The notes beneath the pieces were generated by a model. The model was given only the letters and a program-made list of their open reading frames with translations. It made no database searches and was not told the origin of the DNA. A program made the translations under genes and the position numbers. Source: Fibrobacter succinogenes (GTDB lineage: Bacteria; Fibrobacterota; Fibrobacteria; Fibrobacterales; Fibrobacteraceae). Taken from it: a stretch of 38,512 bases of DNA. Of this stretch, positions 13,276 through 22,028 are shown in pieces. Positions within the stretch are counted from its first letter, which is position 1. Each line of letters opens with the position of its first letter. The DNA is taken from assembly GCA_902762305.1 (NCBI GenBank), contig CACWNW010000021.1:1-38512 (forward strand), given 5' to 3'.

Positions 13276-13310
13276 GGCGTTCCGGGATAACCCTCCTGGG
13301 ACGTCTTTTT
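13276..13310 (+). terminator. Terminator after GH2
   Basis: An 11-bp stem (13276-13286 with 13295-13305, three G-U pairs) with loop ATAACCCT, followed by five T. Confidence 0.75.
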
Positions 13311-13345
13311 GATACCGTTCGCTCGACGTCTCCCTTTTTTTGTTA

Positions 13346-13361
13346 TGGACAACATGTCCAG
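13346..13361 (+). promoter_or_regulatory. Glycosidase-block motif, copy 2 (perfect dyad, before GH127)
   Basis: TGGACAACATGTCCAG contains the perfect dyad TGGACA-ACA-TGTCCA. The symmetry extends, offset by one base, into flanking TTTGT (13339) and ACAAA (13362). The motif ends 95 bases before the ATG. A TATATTTA box (13405-13412) about 45 bases downstream could be the promoter, which would put the motif upstream of it in an activator-like position. Confidence 0.6.
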
Positions 13362-13419
13362 ACAAATGTGTTTCGGGGGTATTCTTGGTCGTGTTGTGGG
13401 TGGGTATATTTATCGAAGA

Positions 13420-13452
13420 ACCTCGGTGTTGGTGTTATTGGGAAATCGAGGT
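13420..13452 (+). promoter_or_regulatory. Possible SD-sequestering hairpin in the GH127 leader
   Basis: ACCTCG (13420-13425) is complementary to CGAGGT (13447-13452), which contains the GAGG ribosome-binding site of the GH127 gene. The loop is 21 bases. If paired, it would hide the SD. The stem is only six base pairs, so the effect may be small. Confidence 0.3.
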
Positions 13453-13456
13453 ACAT

Positions 13457-16126
13457 ATGAAAAAGTTGGTGTATGCTTTGGTGTGCGGGGCTGTCGCGAT
13501 GGCCTCTGCACAGGATGTCCTTTATCCCGACATGTTCGCGCTGGGCGACGTGCAGTTGCTGGGCGGCCCCCTGAAGGACCGTCAGGAACTGAACGTGGAA
13601 ACGCTGCTCAGTTACGATACGGACAAGTTGATTGCCCCGTTCTACGAAGAGGCGGGTATGCGTCCGAAGGCTTCGAAATTTTCGAACTGGGCGGGTCTCG
13701 ACGGCCACGTGCTCGGGCATTACCTGAGCGCCCTCGCGATGCACTATGCGGATAGCGGTGATGAACTGGTGAAAGAGCGCCTGGAATATGTGTTGAGCGA
13801 ACTCAAGACGATTCAGGACCAGAATTCCAAGGATGCGAATTTCAAGGGCTATATCAGCGGCGTGCCCAACGGCAAGTCGATGTGGCTCAAATTCAAGAAC
13901 GGCGATGCGGGTGCGCAGAACGGCTATTGGGTGCCGTGGTACAACATCCACAAACTTTATGCGGGCCTGCGCGATGCCTACATCTATGCGGGTTACGATC
14001 AGGCCAAAACGATGTTCCTCGCGCTTTGCGATTGGGGACTCACGATTACAGGCGGGCTGAACGATTCCAAGATGGAATCGATGCTCGGCACGGAACACGG
14101 CGGCATGGCGGAAGTCTATGCTGATGCCTATGCGATGACCAAGGAAAAGAAGTACCTGGACGAGGCCAAGCGTTGGTCGCACAAGTGGCTTTTGAATGCG
14201 ATGGCAGCGAGCAATGATAACCTCACGAATGTGCATGCGAATACGCAGGTCCCGAAGGTGGTGGGCTTCGCGCGCATTGCGGAACTCACCGGCGACCAGA
14301 CTTACGTGAAGGGCTCCGAGTACTTCTGGGACCGCGTCGTGAACAAGCGTAGCATCGCGATTGGCGGCAACAGCATTTCGGAACATTTCCCGTCTTTCGA
14401 TAACCACAAGAAGTACGTGGAAGAGCGCGAAGGGCCGGAATCTTGCAACACCTACAACATGCTCAAGCTGACGGAACGCCTGTTCAACATGGATCATAGC
14501 GCCAAGCAGGCGGACTTTTACGAGCGCGCTCTCTTTAACCATATCCTTTCGACAATCCATCCGGAGCATGGCGGCTATGTGTACTTTACGCCCGCGAGGC
14601 CGCGCCATTACCGCGTCTACTCGAAGGTGAATGCCGCCATGTGGTGCTGCGTGGGCTCGGGCATGGAAAACCCCGCGAAGTACTCGCAGTTCATCTACAC
14701 GAAGGACGGGGACAATCTCTATGTGAACCTGTTTGCGGCATCGAACCTGAATTGGAAAGGCAAGGGCGTGAAAATCAAGCAGGAAACGGAATTCCCGAAG
14801 GGCGAAAGTGCGAAGTTTACCGTTACGGGTAGCGGCAGTTTCGATATGAAGATTCGTCATCCGTACTGGGTGAAGGAAGATGCTTTCAAGGTCATCGTGA
14901 ATGGCGATACTGTTGTGAAAAAGTCTGACCCGTCTAGTTATGTATCTGCAGGCAAGTCCTGGAAGTCCGGCGATGTGATTGAGGTATTGTTCCCGATGTA
15001 TACGCACGTGGAAGAACTCCCGAATGTTTCTGACTACGTGGCCCTGCTGCACGGCCCGATCGTTCTCTCCGCGAAGACGGGGACGGCGAACCTGAACGGC
15101 CTTGTTGCCGATGACGGACGCTGGAGCCATATCGCTTCGGGGGCGCTTGAATCCCTAGATCAGGCCCCCATGCTTGCGAGCAAGAAGGAAGATATCCCCT
15201 CAAAGGTCACTCCCGTGAAGGGAGAGCCCATGCATTTCAAGGCGCCCTACCTGTTTGCAAACCAGAGGGATGCGAACTTGTTGCTGGAGCCATTCTACGA
15301 GGTGCATGATGCCCGCTACATGATGTACTGGATGGTGCTTACCGACCCCTCCATTCTGGAACGCCTGAAGAAGGAGCAGGAAGAAGCGCTTGCGCTTGAC
15401 GAGAAGACGGTCGACAAGGTGGCGCCCGGCGAGCAGCAGCCCGAGGCGGACCACAAGATGAAAACTGAAAACTCGAGTACCGGAACGCATCAGGGTGAAT
15501 TCTACCGCGATGCGGGCAAGTGCAGTGGCGGCGATGGCGGCCTTATCAGCTACGAATTCGAGACGAATAGCGAGGATTCCCTGAGCCTCATGGTGCGCTA
15601 TTGGGGCAACGAGGGTTGCACCCGCACATTCGATATCAATATCGATGACGAAAAACTCGTGACCGAGACGATTTCGAACCGCTGGAAAAAGGACGAGTTC
15701 GTGAACGTGACTTACCCGATTCCGGACAACATGGTGAAGGGCAAGAAAATCGTGCGCATCTCGTTTACGGCAAGTTCCGGCATGGTGGGCGGCATTTATG
15801 GTGTGCGTTTGCTCCGCAACAAGCCGAAGCCCGAAACGCCTCCGGATGCGATTGCTCCGAAATCTGTTGTCCCGCTCCCGGATTTGCGCATACGTGCGCT
15901 GCACGATGTATTGCATATTGAATCGGGCCTGCCGCTCTCTGGCAACCTGACCGTCAAAATCTATTCCCTGAATGGTCGCCTGCAAAAGTCCCAGTTGCTC
16001 CCTTCGGGTCGCAGCTCCTTCGAAATAGGCATTGCCGATTTGAAGAAGGGCAACTACATCCTCAGCGTGCAAAAAGACGGCGTAAAACGGATAAATACGC
16101 TCTTCTCGAGGACCGGCGGGTTGTGA
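13457..16126 (+). CDS. Secreted GH127/GH146 beta-L-arabinofuranosidase
   Basis: 889 residues from the ATG behind GAGG; signal peptide MKKLVYALVCGAVAMASAQ. The (alpha/alpha)6 barrel shows the Zn-site residues known from Bifidobacterium HypBA1: E328 and C330 in ESCNTYNM, and C397-C398 in WCCVGSG. The family uses a Cys nucleophile on Zn. After the barrel, residues about 670-795 look like the GH146 substrate-binding domain (HQGEFYRDA ... GGIYGVRLL). A proline-rich bridge then leads to a C-terminal tail (KIYSLNGRLQ ... GNYILSVQK). GH127 and GH146 overlap in this architecture, and GH127 also includes an aceric acid hydrolase of RG-II breakdown. The likely target is arabinofuranose side chains, but specificity is uncertain. 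Confidence 0.88.
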   Translation: MKKLVYALVCGAVAMASAQDVLYPDMFALGDVQLLGGPLKDRQELNVETLLSYDTDKLIAPFYEEAGMRPKASKFSNWAGLDGHVLGHYLSALAMHYADSGDELVKERLEYVLSELKTIQDQNSKDANFKGYISGVPNGKSMWLKFKNGDAGAQNGYWVPWYNIHKLYAGLRDAYIYAGYDQAKTMFLALCDWGLTITGGLNDSKMESMLGTEHGGMAEVYADAYAMTKEKKYLDEAKRWSHKWLLNAMAASNDNLTNVHANTQVPKVVGFARIAELTGDQTYVKGSEYFWDRVVNKRSIAIGGNSISEHFPSFDNHKKYVEEREGPESCNTYNMLKLTERLFNMDHSAKQADFYERALFNHILSTIHPEHGGYVYFTPARPRHYRVYSKVNAAMWCCVGSGMENPAKYSQFIYTKDGDNLYVNLFAASNLNWKGKGVKIKQETEFPKGESAKFTVTGSGSFDMKIRHPYWVKEDAFKVIVNGDTVVKKSDPSSYVSAGKSWKSGDVIEVLFPMYTHVEELPNVSDYVALLHGPIVLSAKTGTANLNGLVADDGRWSHIASGALESLDQAPMLASKKEDIPSKVTPVKGEPMHFKAPYLFANQRDANLLLEPFYEVHDARYMMYWMVLTDPSILERLKKEQEEALALDEKTVDKVAPGEQQPEADHKMKTENSSTGTHQGEFYRDAGKCSGGDGGLISYEFETNSEDSLSLMVRYWGNEGCTRTFDINIDDEKLVTETISNRWKKDEFVNVTYPIPDNMVKGKKIVRISFTASSGMVGGIYGVRLLRNKPKPETPPDAIAPKSVVPLPDLRIRALHDVLHIESGLPLSGNLTVKIYSLNGRLQKSQLLPSGRSSFEIGIADLKKGNYILSVQKDGVKRINTLFSRTGGL

Positions 16127-16165
16127 TTTTCTGAATAATTTCGTAAGAAAAACAGCACTTCGACA

Positions 16166-16181
16166 TTGACAACTTATCCAT
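16166..16181 (+). promoter_or_regulatory. Glycosidase-block motif, copy 3 (before GH141-like gene)
   Basis: TTGACAACTTATCCAT, 98 bases before the ATG. The identity with the copy at 21918 extends two bases upstream and three downstream, 21 consecutive identical bases in all. A terminator-like hairpin follows 13 bases later. Confidence 0.65.
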
Positions 16182-16194
16182 GCGGATTTGTTTT

Positions 16195-16232
16195 CTCCCC
16201 GTGCTTTTTACATGCTCGGGGAGTATTTTTTT
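16195..16232 (+). terminator. Terminator or attenuator between GH127 and GH141-like genes
   Basis: CTCCCCGTGC pairs with GCTCGGGGAG (one mismatch), followed by TA and seven T. It is 70 bases after the GH127 stop and 48 bases before the next ATG. It can end the GH127 transcript, or act on a leader if transcription starts near the motif at 16166. Confidence 0.85.
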
Positions 16233-16279
16233 AAGGTGGGAAAACTCCCTTTGGTGTAAAATATGGGAACGAGGATTAT

Positions 16280-18895
16280 ATGAGAACGAAGTCGTTACTC
16301 TCCTTATGTTTGGTTATGTCCGGCATGTCTCTTGCTGCGACGCAGGCAACCTTCTACGTAGCTCCCTCGGGCAGCGATTCGAACAAGGGAACTGAACAGG
16401 AACCCTTCAAGACGATTACGCAGGCACAGAAGGCCGTACGTGCAATCAACAGTTCCATGACGGGCGATATCGAAGTCATTCTCCGCGAGGGTACCTACGC
16501 TTTGCCCGGAACTATCGGGTTCGATGAACGCGACGGCGGTAAGGATGGCCATTACGTGCGTTACAAAGCCTACGATGGCGAAAAGCCGCTTATTACCGGC
16601 GGTATGGCGATTACCGGTTGGACCATTCACGATGAGGCGAATGGTATCTGGAAGGCCGAAGGCGTCGAAGGCCGTTTCCGCCAGTTGTACGTAAACGGAA
16701 AGAAGGCCGTTCGCGCATGCTTCCCCAACGTGATTGCCGCAAATGACAAGGGTGCGGGCAGCTTTGACCACGATTTCGTGCGCCTTACGAAGGTGGACTC
16801 TTCGGGCCGCGCCTTTGATGTTTCTGCGGACTACGTCAAGAATATCAAGAACATCGAGGATGTTGAAATCCATCTGATGATCGCCTGGGCCGAAAGCATC
16901 TTGCGATTGGAAAAAGTTCAGGTGAACGGCGGTACTGCAAAACTCATCCCCAAGGATCCTGAACGTACCAAGTTGTTCCATCGCGCATACCCGATGCTCG
17001 GCACGGCCTTCACGAGCAATCCTCCCAGGCAGCAGGTTTTCTATCTGGAAAACTCCTACGATTTGCTTGACGCTGCGGGTGAATGGTACTTGGATGAAAA
17101 GGAACATGTGCTTTACTACAAGCCCCGTTCCGGCGAAAGCATGGCTACGGCCAATGTGGTTGCTCCCCGTTTCAATACTTTGTTCAGTATTTTAGGCAAG
17201 GATACCAAGAACAAGGTGGGCTATATGTCTTTTGAAGGCCTGATCTTTGCACATTCCAACTATACCCGCCCCAGCGAAGAAGGTTTCTTGGATTTGCAGG
17301 CAGGTAACTTCAATGTGGACGTGCTTGCGGATCCGGGTCGCGGAAACTGGGAAAAGTTGAACAGCAACAAGTTCTTGCTGTGGCGCCCTGATGCCGGTTT
17401 CCGCGTCGAAAACGCCCATCATCTCTTGGTGAAAAACTGCACCTTCACGCAAATGGCGGCGACGGGCCTCGATTTTGTATCGGGTACGAACGACGACGTG
17501 ATTGAAGGCAACGTGTTCTACGAAATTGGCGCTGCGGGCATTATGCTCGGTAAGTTCTATCAGGACTCCACGACCGAAATCCATATCCCGTATAATCCGA
17601 GCGACAAGGATGAAATCAGCACGCGCGATACCATTCGTAACAACCTCGTGACCAACGTGACAAATGAACACCAGGGTGCCGTGGGTATCGGTGCTGGCTA
17701 TCCGCGCTATGTCGTCATCGAAAACAACGAAATATCCTACACGTACTATTCCGGTATTTCGGTTGGTTTTGGCTGGACCAAGAGCGAAACTGCCATGACC
17801 AACAACCATATCAACAAGAACAATATTCACCACATTTCTCGCTTGCTTTGCGACTCCGGCCCGATTTACACCTTGAGTAACCAGGGCACCGGTAGCGAAA
17901 TCAAGGAAAACTTCTTGCACGATTACAGCGCTTCCAAGTGGTCCGATTACTGGGTGTTGCCGATTTACTTGGATGAAGGCTCTAGCGGCTTTACCGTCGA
18001 AAACAACTCCTACCAGAATGCGCCCAGTGGTTTGGGTATGAATGCTGCAGGACAATTTACCGAAAGGAACAATGGTGGCTACATTGCATCCGTGGCTGCA
18101 GCTGCCGGTCTCCAGGGTGAATACAAGAACATCGCGGACCGCATCAATAACATCCCGCTTCCCGACTTCAGCAATACTGTCACGCAGGCCGCTTTCAAGG
18201 TCGTAGCGACCCTTCCGGGTATCATCCAGGCCGAAGACTACGATGTGGGCGGGCAGAGCGTTTCGTTCAGCGATAAGGATTTCGTGAATGAAGGCAATGT
18301 TTACCGCGAAGATGGCGTGGACGTGGTTGGCCTCGGCTGCTCCGATTCCGCCATGACAAAGGATTGCAATGGTTATGCTGTCGGTTACACGCAGAGCGGT
18401 GAATGGCTCGAATACTCTGTGAACGTGATTGTCGCAAGCAAGTTCGTGTTCCGCGCCAACGTGGCAAGCGGTCTCGACGTCGGTAGCTTCAGACTCTTTA
18501 TCGATGGCAAGGCCGTTACCGATACCATCGCGGTGCCGCAGGGCGAAGACTGGAATACCTACGGCTATGTGGAAGGCGAAACCGCCGAAATTGCAAAGGG
18601 CGAACACGTGCTGCGCATTCAGTTCACGGGCACCTACGTGAACCTTGACTGGATCCAGTTCGCGCTCACCGCCGGTGAACTTCCCATCCCTCAAAAGAGA
18701 GACGTGCAGCTCAATCTCGGTGAACGCGGTTATGACGTGTTCGGAATGGATGGCCGCTTTGTATGCCGCATTGAGGGCATGTCTGCCATGGGTGGCTTCA
18801 AGGCTGCCTTGATGGCGAAGGGCGTGAAGCCCGGCATGTATGTGGTTCGTGGTCTTGAAAGCCGCAAGAGCATCAGGATCAATACGGTCAAGTAA
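16280..18895 (+). CDS. Secreted GH141-like parallel beta-helix enzyme with CBM6
   Basis: 871 residues; signal peptide about 1-19. The start of the mature protein (TFYVAPSGSDSNKGT ... PFKTITQAQKAV) and RQLYVNGKKAVRA are typical of GH141-type right-handed beta-helix enzymes. Residues about 440-600 carry repeated helix coils (VIENNEISY, NNHINKNNIHH, VENNSYQN). Characterised GH141 members are an alpha-L-fucosidase of RG-II breakdown and a xylanase, so two activities are possible. A CBM6 follows (about 640-795, IQAEDYDVGG ... VNLDWIQF) and then a C-terminal tail (YDVFGMDGRFV ... MYVVRG). GAGG precedes the ATG. The GH95 gene begins 16 bases after the stop, so the two are co-transcribed. Confidence 0.72.
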   Translation: MRTKSLLSLCLVMSGMSLAATQATFYVAPSGSDSNKGTEQEPFKTITQAQKAVRAINSSMTGDIEVILREGTYALPGTIGFDERDGGKDGHYVRYKAYDGEKPLITGGMAITGWTIHDEANGIWKAEGVEGRFRQLYVNGKKAVRACFPNVIAANDKGAGSFDHDFVRLTKVDSSGRAFDVSADYVKNIKNIEDVEIHLMIAWAESILRLEKVQVNGGTAKLIPKDPERTKLFHRAYPMLGTAFTSNPPRQQVFYLENSYDLLDAAGEWYLDEKEHVLYYKPRSGESMATANVVAPRFNTLFSILGKDTKNKVGYMSFEGLIFAHSNYTRPSEEGFLDLQAGNFNVDVLADPGRGNWEKLNSNKFLLWRPDAGFRVENAHHLLVKNCTFTQMAATGLDFVSGTNDDVIEGNVFYEIGAAGIMLGKFYQDSTTEIHIPYNPSDKDEISTRDTIRNNLVTNVTNEHQGAVGIGAGYPRYVVIENNEISYTYYSGISVGFGWTKSETAMTNNHINKNNIHHISRLLCDSGPIYTLSNQGTGSEIKENFLHDYSASKWSDYWVLPIYLDEGSSGFTVENNSYQNAPSGLGMNAAGQFTERNNGGYIASVAAAAGLQGEYKNIADRINNIPLPDFSNTVTQAAFKVVATLPGIIQAEDYDVGGQSVSFSDKDFVNEGNVYREDGVDVVGLGCSDSAMTKDCNGYAVGYTQSGEWLEYSVNVIVASKFVFRANVASGLDVGSFRLFIDGKAVTDTIAVPQGEDWNTYGYVEGETAEIAKGEHVLRIQFTGTYVNLDWIQFALTAGELPIPQKRDVQLNLGERGYDVFGMDGRFVCRIEGMSAMGGFKAALMAKGVKPGMYVVRGLESRKSIRINTVK

Positions 18896-18911
18896 GTATA
18901 GGGGGTGCTTT

Positions 18912-21881
18912 ATGAAATCGCTTGGTGTAATGTTTGGAACACTGGCCTGCGCTGCGGTTCTCTCCTTCGCGGCTGCGGATAATCCGCTTACCCTCTGGTA
19001 CAACAGTGACGCGGGTACGGAATTTACGGCTGCGCTCCCCATCGGGAACGGCTACATGGGCGGCATCATTTATGGTGGCGTCACAAAGGATGTCATCGGG
19101 CTCAACGAGAGCACGGTTTGGTCGGGCGGCCCGGGCGATAACAACAAGTCGGGTGCGGCAAACTACCTGAAAGATGCCCGAGACGCGCTTTTCCGCGGGG
19201 ACTACCGCTCGGCGGAATCCATTGTGTCTGACCGCATGATCGGCCCCGGCCCGGCAAGTTTCCAGCCGGTGGGCGACCTCGTGATTACCACCTCCCATTC
19301 GGGAGCCACGAACTACCGTCGTGAACTGGACCTCAAGACGGCTATGGCCAAGACGACCTATTCCGCGGGTGGCGTGAACTACACGCGCGAATATTTCGCG
19401 AGCTATCCGGACCATGTGATTGTCATCCGTCTGTCGGCAAGCGAGAAGGGGAAGGTTTCCTTCGGGGCGACGATGACGACTCCGCACCGCAACAACAGCA
19501 TGTCCAGTAGCGGGAACACGCTCATTTACGACGTGACGGTGAACTCCATCAAGTTCCAGAATCGCTTGAACGTAGTCGCCGACGGGGGCACGGTTTCTGT
19601 CGCAAACGGGAACATCTCGGTGAACGGCGCGAACGAGGCGATGCTGGTGCTCACGATTGCGACGAACTTCAAGTCGGCTTCCGATGTTTCGGGCAACCCG
19701 GGCTCGCTTGCTTCCGCAGTGATGGATGCGGTGAAGGGCAAGAGCTTCGACGAATTGAAGGCGGCACACCTGAAGGATTACCAGGCGATTTTCAACCGCG
19801 TGAAACTGGACTTGGGTGCAGCGCATTCGAGCGCCGGTGATGTTACCGCGACACGAGTGAAGAACTTCAATTCTACGAACGACCCCTCCTTCGTGGAACT
19901 CTACTACCAGTTTGGTCGCTACCTGCTCATCTCGAGTTCCCGCAAGGGCGGGCAGCCCGCGAACCTGCAGGGCATCTGGAACAAGGATACGAGCCCGATG
20001 TGGGGGAGCAAGTACACCACCAACATCAACCTGGAAATGAACTACTGGCCGGTCGAGACGGCGAACCTCGCGGAATGCGCATGGCCGCTCATCGACAAGA
20101 TCAAGGGCATGGTACCGCAAGGCGAAAAGACCGCGAAGGTGCATTGGGGCGTTGACGAAGGCTGGGTGGAACACCACAATACCGACCTCTGGAACCGTTC
20201 CGCTCCGATTGACGGAGCCTGGGGCCTGTGGCCGACGGGTTCCGGCTGGCTTTCTACGCACCTGTGGGAACACTTCTTGTTCAACCCGACGGACAAGGCT
20301 TTCCTCGAAGATGTCTATCCGACTATGAAGGGGGCTGCGGTGTTCTACCTGAACAGCATGGTGGAAGAACCGGTGAGCGGCAACAAGTACCTGGTGACTG
20401 CCCCGAGCGCATCGCCCGAGAACGCGCATGGCGGCTACAACGTGTGCTTTGGCCCCACGATGGATAACCAGATTATTCGCGACGTATTCAACTATACGAT
20501 TGAAGCTTCCAAGGTCTTGGGCAAGGACGAAAATTTCCGTGCCCGCATGGAGGCCGCTGTCAAGCGCCTGCCGCCCACGAGGACGGGCAAGTACGGCCAG
20601 ATTATGGAATGGTTCGAGGACTGGGACAATCCCAACGACAAGCACCGTCATGTGTCGCACCTGTACGGGCTTTTTCCGAGCCACCAGATTACGCCGGAAG
20701 AGACTCCCGACCTGGTGAAGGGCGCGAAGACGACCCTCGAACAGCGCGGTGACGATGCGACGGGCTGGTCGCTCGCATGGAAAATCAACTTCTGGGCCCG
20801 CCTGCACGATGGCGACCATGCGTACAAGCTTGTGCGTATGCTGCTCACTCCGGACCGCACGTACAACAACCTTTTCGATGCGCATCCGCCGTTCCAGATT
20901 GACGGAAACTTCGGTGCGGTTTCGGGCATCAACGAGATGCTCATCCAGAGCCATGGCGGAAAGATTCAGGTTCTGCCTGCGCTTCCCTCGCAGTGGAAAG
21001 ACGGCAGCGTGAAGGGCATCCGTGCCCGCGGTGGTTTCGAGATTGATTCCATGGCATGGAAGGGCGGCAAGCTCACCTATATCGCCATCAAGTCCGATGT
21101 GGGGCAGAAACTTGATGTGGTTTATGGCGGCAACGAGCAGACCTACAATACGGTTCCTGGTTCCGTGTATGAATTCGACGGCAATCTCAAGCTGACGAAC
21201 CAGCCGTTCGAACCGGTGACGATTCCGGGCAAGATTCAGGCCGAAAGCTATGTGGCGATGGATGGCGTGCAGATTGAACCCGACGAATCGGGCGAGCCGA
21301 ATCTCGGATGGATTAACGATGGCGACTACAGCTCGTACTTGATAAACGTGCCGGCTGCGGGAACCTACACGCTTACGGCCCGCGTGGCGTCTGCTGCGGA
21401 AGAGGCTTCTACCGTTACGGTGGTGAATGCCCAAGGCAAAGCGGTGGCGCAGTTCACGGTCGATCCTGCGAAAACGAAAGGTTGGAATGACTGGTACGAG
21501 ACTTCGACTACGATAGAACTGGACAAGGGTGAACAGACTATCAAGTTCGACTATTCCGGTACGAGCGACTTCCTGTTGAATTTCGACTGGTTCAGCATAG
21601 GGAAGGGCTCGGATGCCGTTCCTGAGGCGTCTAGAGTGGCGGTGAATTTGAGTGTCAGCGCCGTGCCCATGGCGAGCGCCCCTGTCGCCTTGATGGTGGA
21701 GTCTTCGGGCGATTTCGAGGTGCGCCTCTATACCCTAAACGGGAACATGGTGGGTTTCCGCCGCGGTGCGGGCAGCACGCTTGTGGAATTCGGCCTGGAC
21801 GGAAGCCTTGCTCGGGGGAACTATGTCGCGGTCGTCACGAGCGGGGACCTGAAAAGGACTCTCAAGATTCGCGCTTTTTAA
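18912..21881 (+). CDS. Secreted GH95 alpha-L-fucosidase or alpha-L-galactosidase with CBM6
   Basis: 989 residues from the ATG at 18912 (preceded by AGGGGGTG); an upstream in-frame start lies inside the previous gene and would bury the signal peptide. N-terminal beta domain (LWYNSDAGTEFTAALPIGNG), then the (alpha/alpha)6 barrel. Residues matching the AfcA catalytic set are N371 and N373 in TNINLEMNYW, E503 in SASPEN, and D664 in FQIDGNFG. Members are inverting enzymes on alpha-1,2-L-fucosides or on L-galactose. Residues about 768-900 are a CBM6 (GKIQAESYVAMDG ... NFDWFSIG). The tail reads VRLYTLNGNMVGF ... GNYVAVVTSG. It is in an operon with the GH141-like gene. Fucose versus L-galactose cannot be decided by eye. 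Confidence 0.9.
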   Translation: MKSLGVMFGTLACAAVLSFAAADNPLTLWYNSDAGTEFTAALPIGNGYMGGIIYGGVTKDVIGLNESTVWSGGPGDNNKSGAANYLKDARDALFRGDYRSAESIVSDRMIGPGPASFQPVGDLVITTSHSGATNYRRELDLKTAMAKTTYSAGGVNYTREYFASYPDHVIVIRLSASEKGKVSFGATMTTPHRNNSMSSSGNTLIYDVTVNSIKFQNRLNVVADGGTVSVANGNISVNGANEAMLVLTIATNFKSASDVSGNPGSLASAVMDAVKGKSFDELKAAHLKDYQAIFNRVKLDLGAAHSSAGDVTATRVKNFNSTNDPSFVELYYQFGRYLLISSSRKGGQPANLQGIWNKDTSPMWGSKYTTNINLEMNYWPVETANLAECAWPLIDKIKGMVPQGEKTAKVHWGVDEGWVEHHNTDLWNRSAPIDGAWGLWPTGSGWLSTHLWEHFLFNPTDKAFLEDVYPTMKGAAVFYLNSMVEEPVSGNKYLVTAPSASPENAHGGYNVCFGPTMDNQIIRDVFNYTIEASKVLGKDENFRARMEAAVKRLPPTRTGKYGQIMEWFEDWDNPNDKHRHVSHLYGLFPSHQITPEETPDLVKGAKTTLEQRGDDATGWSLAWKINFWARLHDGDHAYKLVRMLLTPDRTYNNLFDAHPPFQIDGNFGAVSGINEMLIQSHGGKIQVLPALPSQWKDGSVKGIRARGGFEIDSMAWKGGKLTYIAIKSDVGQKLDVVYGGNEQTYNTVPGSVYEFDGNLKLTNQPFEPVTIPGKIQAESYVAMDGVQIEPDESGEPNLGWINDGDYSSYLINVPAAGTYTLTARVASAAEEASTVTVVNAQGKAVAQFTVDPAKTKGWNDWYETSTTIELDKGEQTIKFDYSGTSDFLLNFDWFSIGKGSDAVPEASRVAVNLSVSAVPMASAPVALMVESSGDFEVRLYTLNGNMVGFRRGAGSTLVEFGLDGSLARGNYVAVVTSGDLKRTLKIRAF

Positions 21882-21917
21882 AGCCCATATTGTCATCGCT
21901 GGCGCCTGTGTCGGGCA

Positions 21918-21933
21918 TTGACAACTTATCCAT
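21918..21933 (+). promoter_or_regulatory. Glycosidase-block motif, copy 4 (before GH43)
   Basis: TTGACAACTTATCCAT, identical to the copy at 16166, ending 95 bases before the GH43 ATG. Its last four bases form the first bases of the hairpin that follows. Confidence 0.65.
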
Positions 21934-21962
21934 GCGAACGAGTCCTTCGCATGGCTTTTTTT
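21930..21962 (+). terminator. Terminator or attenuator between GH95 and GH43
   Basis: CCATGCGAA-CGAGTCC-TTCGCATGG is a perfect 9-bp stem, followed by C and a T-run. The left arm overlaps the motif at 21918. Confidence 0.88.
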
Positions 21963-22028
21963 CGTTTTTTTGGGGTAGTTTTACAATGGTGAGTTATAAA
22001 AACGCCTTTGGAGCGAAAGGGATGTAAA

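Noticed and set aside
16166..16194. TTGACA at 16166 and 21918 as a simple sigma-70 -35 box
   Set aside because: No TATAAT-like sequence is found 15-19 bases downstream in either copy, and conservation extends to TCCAT and beyond, which a -35 box does not need.
18840..18911. Upstream start for GH95 (24 more residues)
   Set aside because: It lies inside the GH141-like gene and would put the signal peptide in the interior. ATG 18912 has its own SD.
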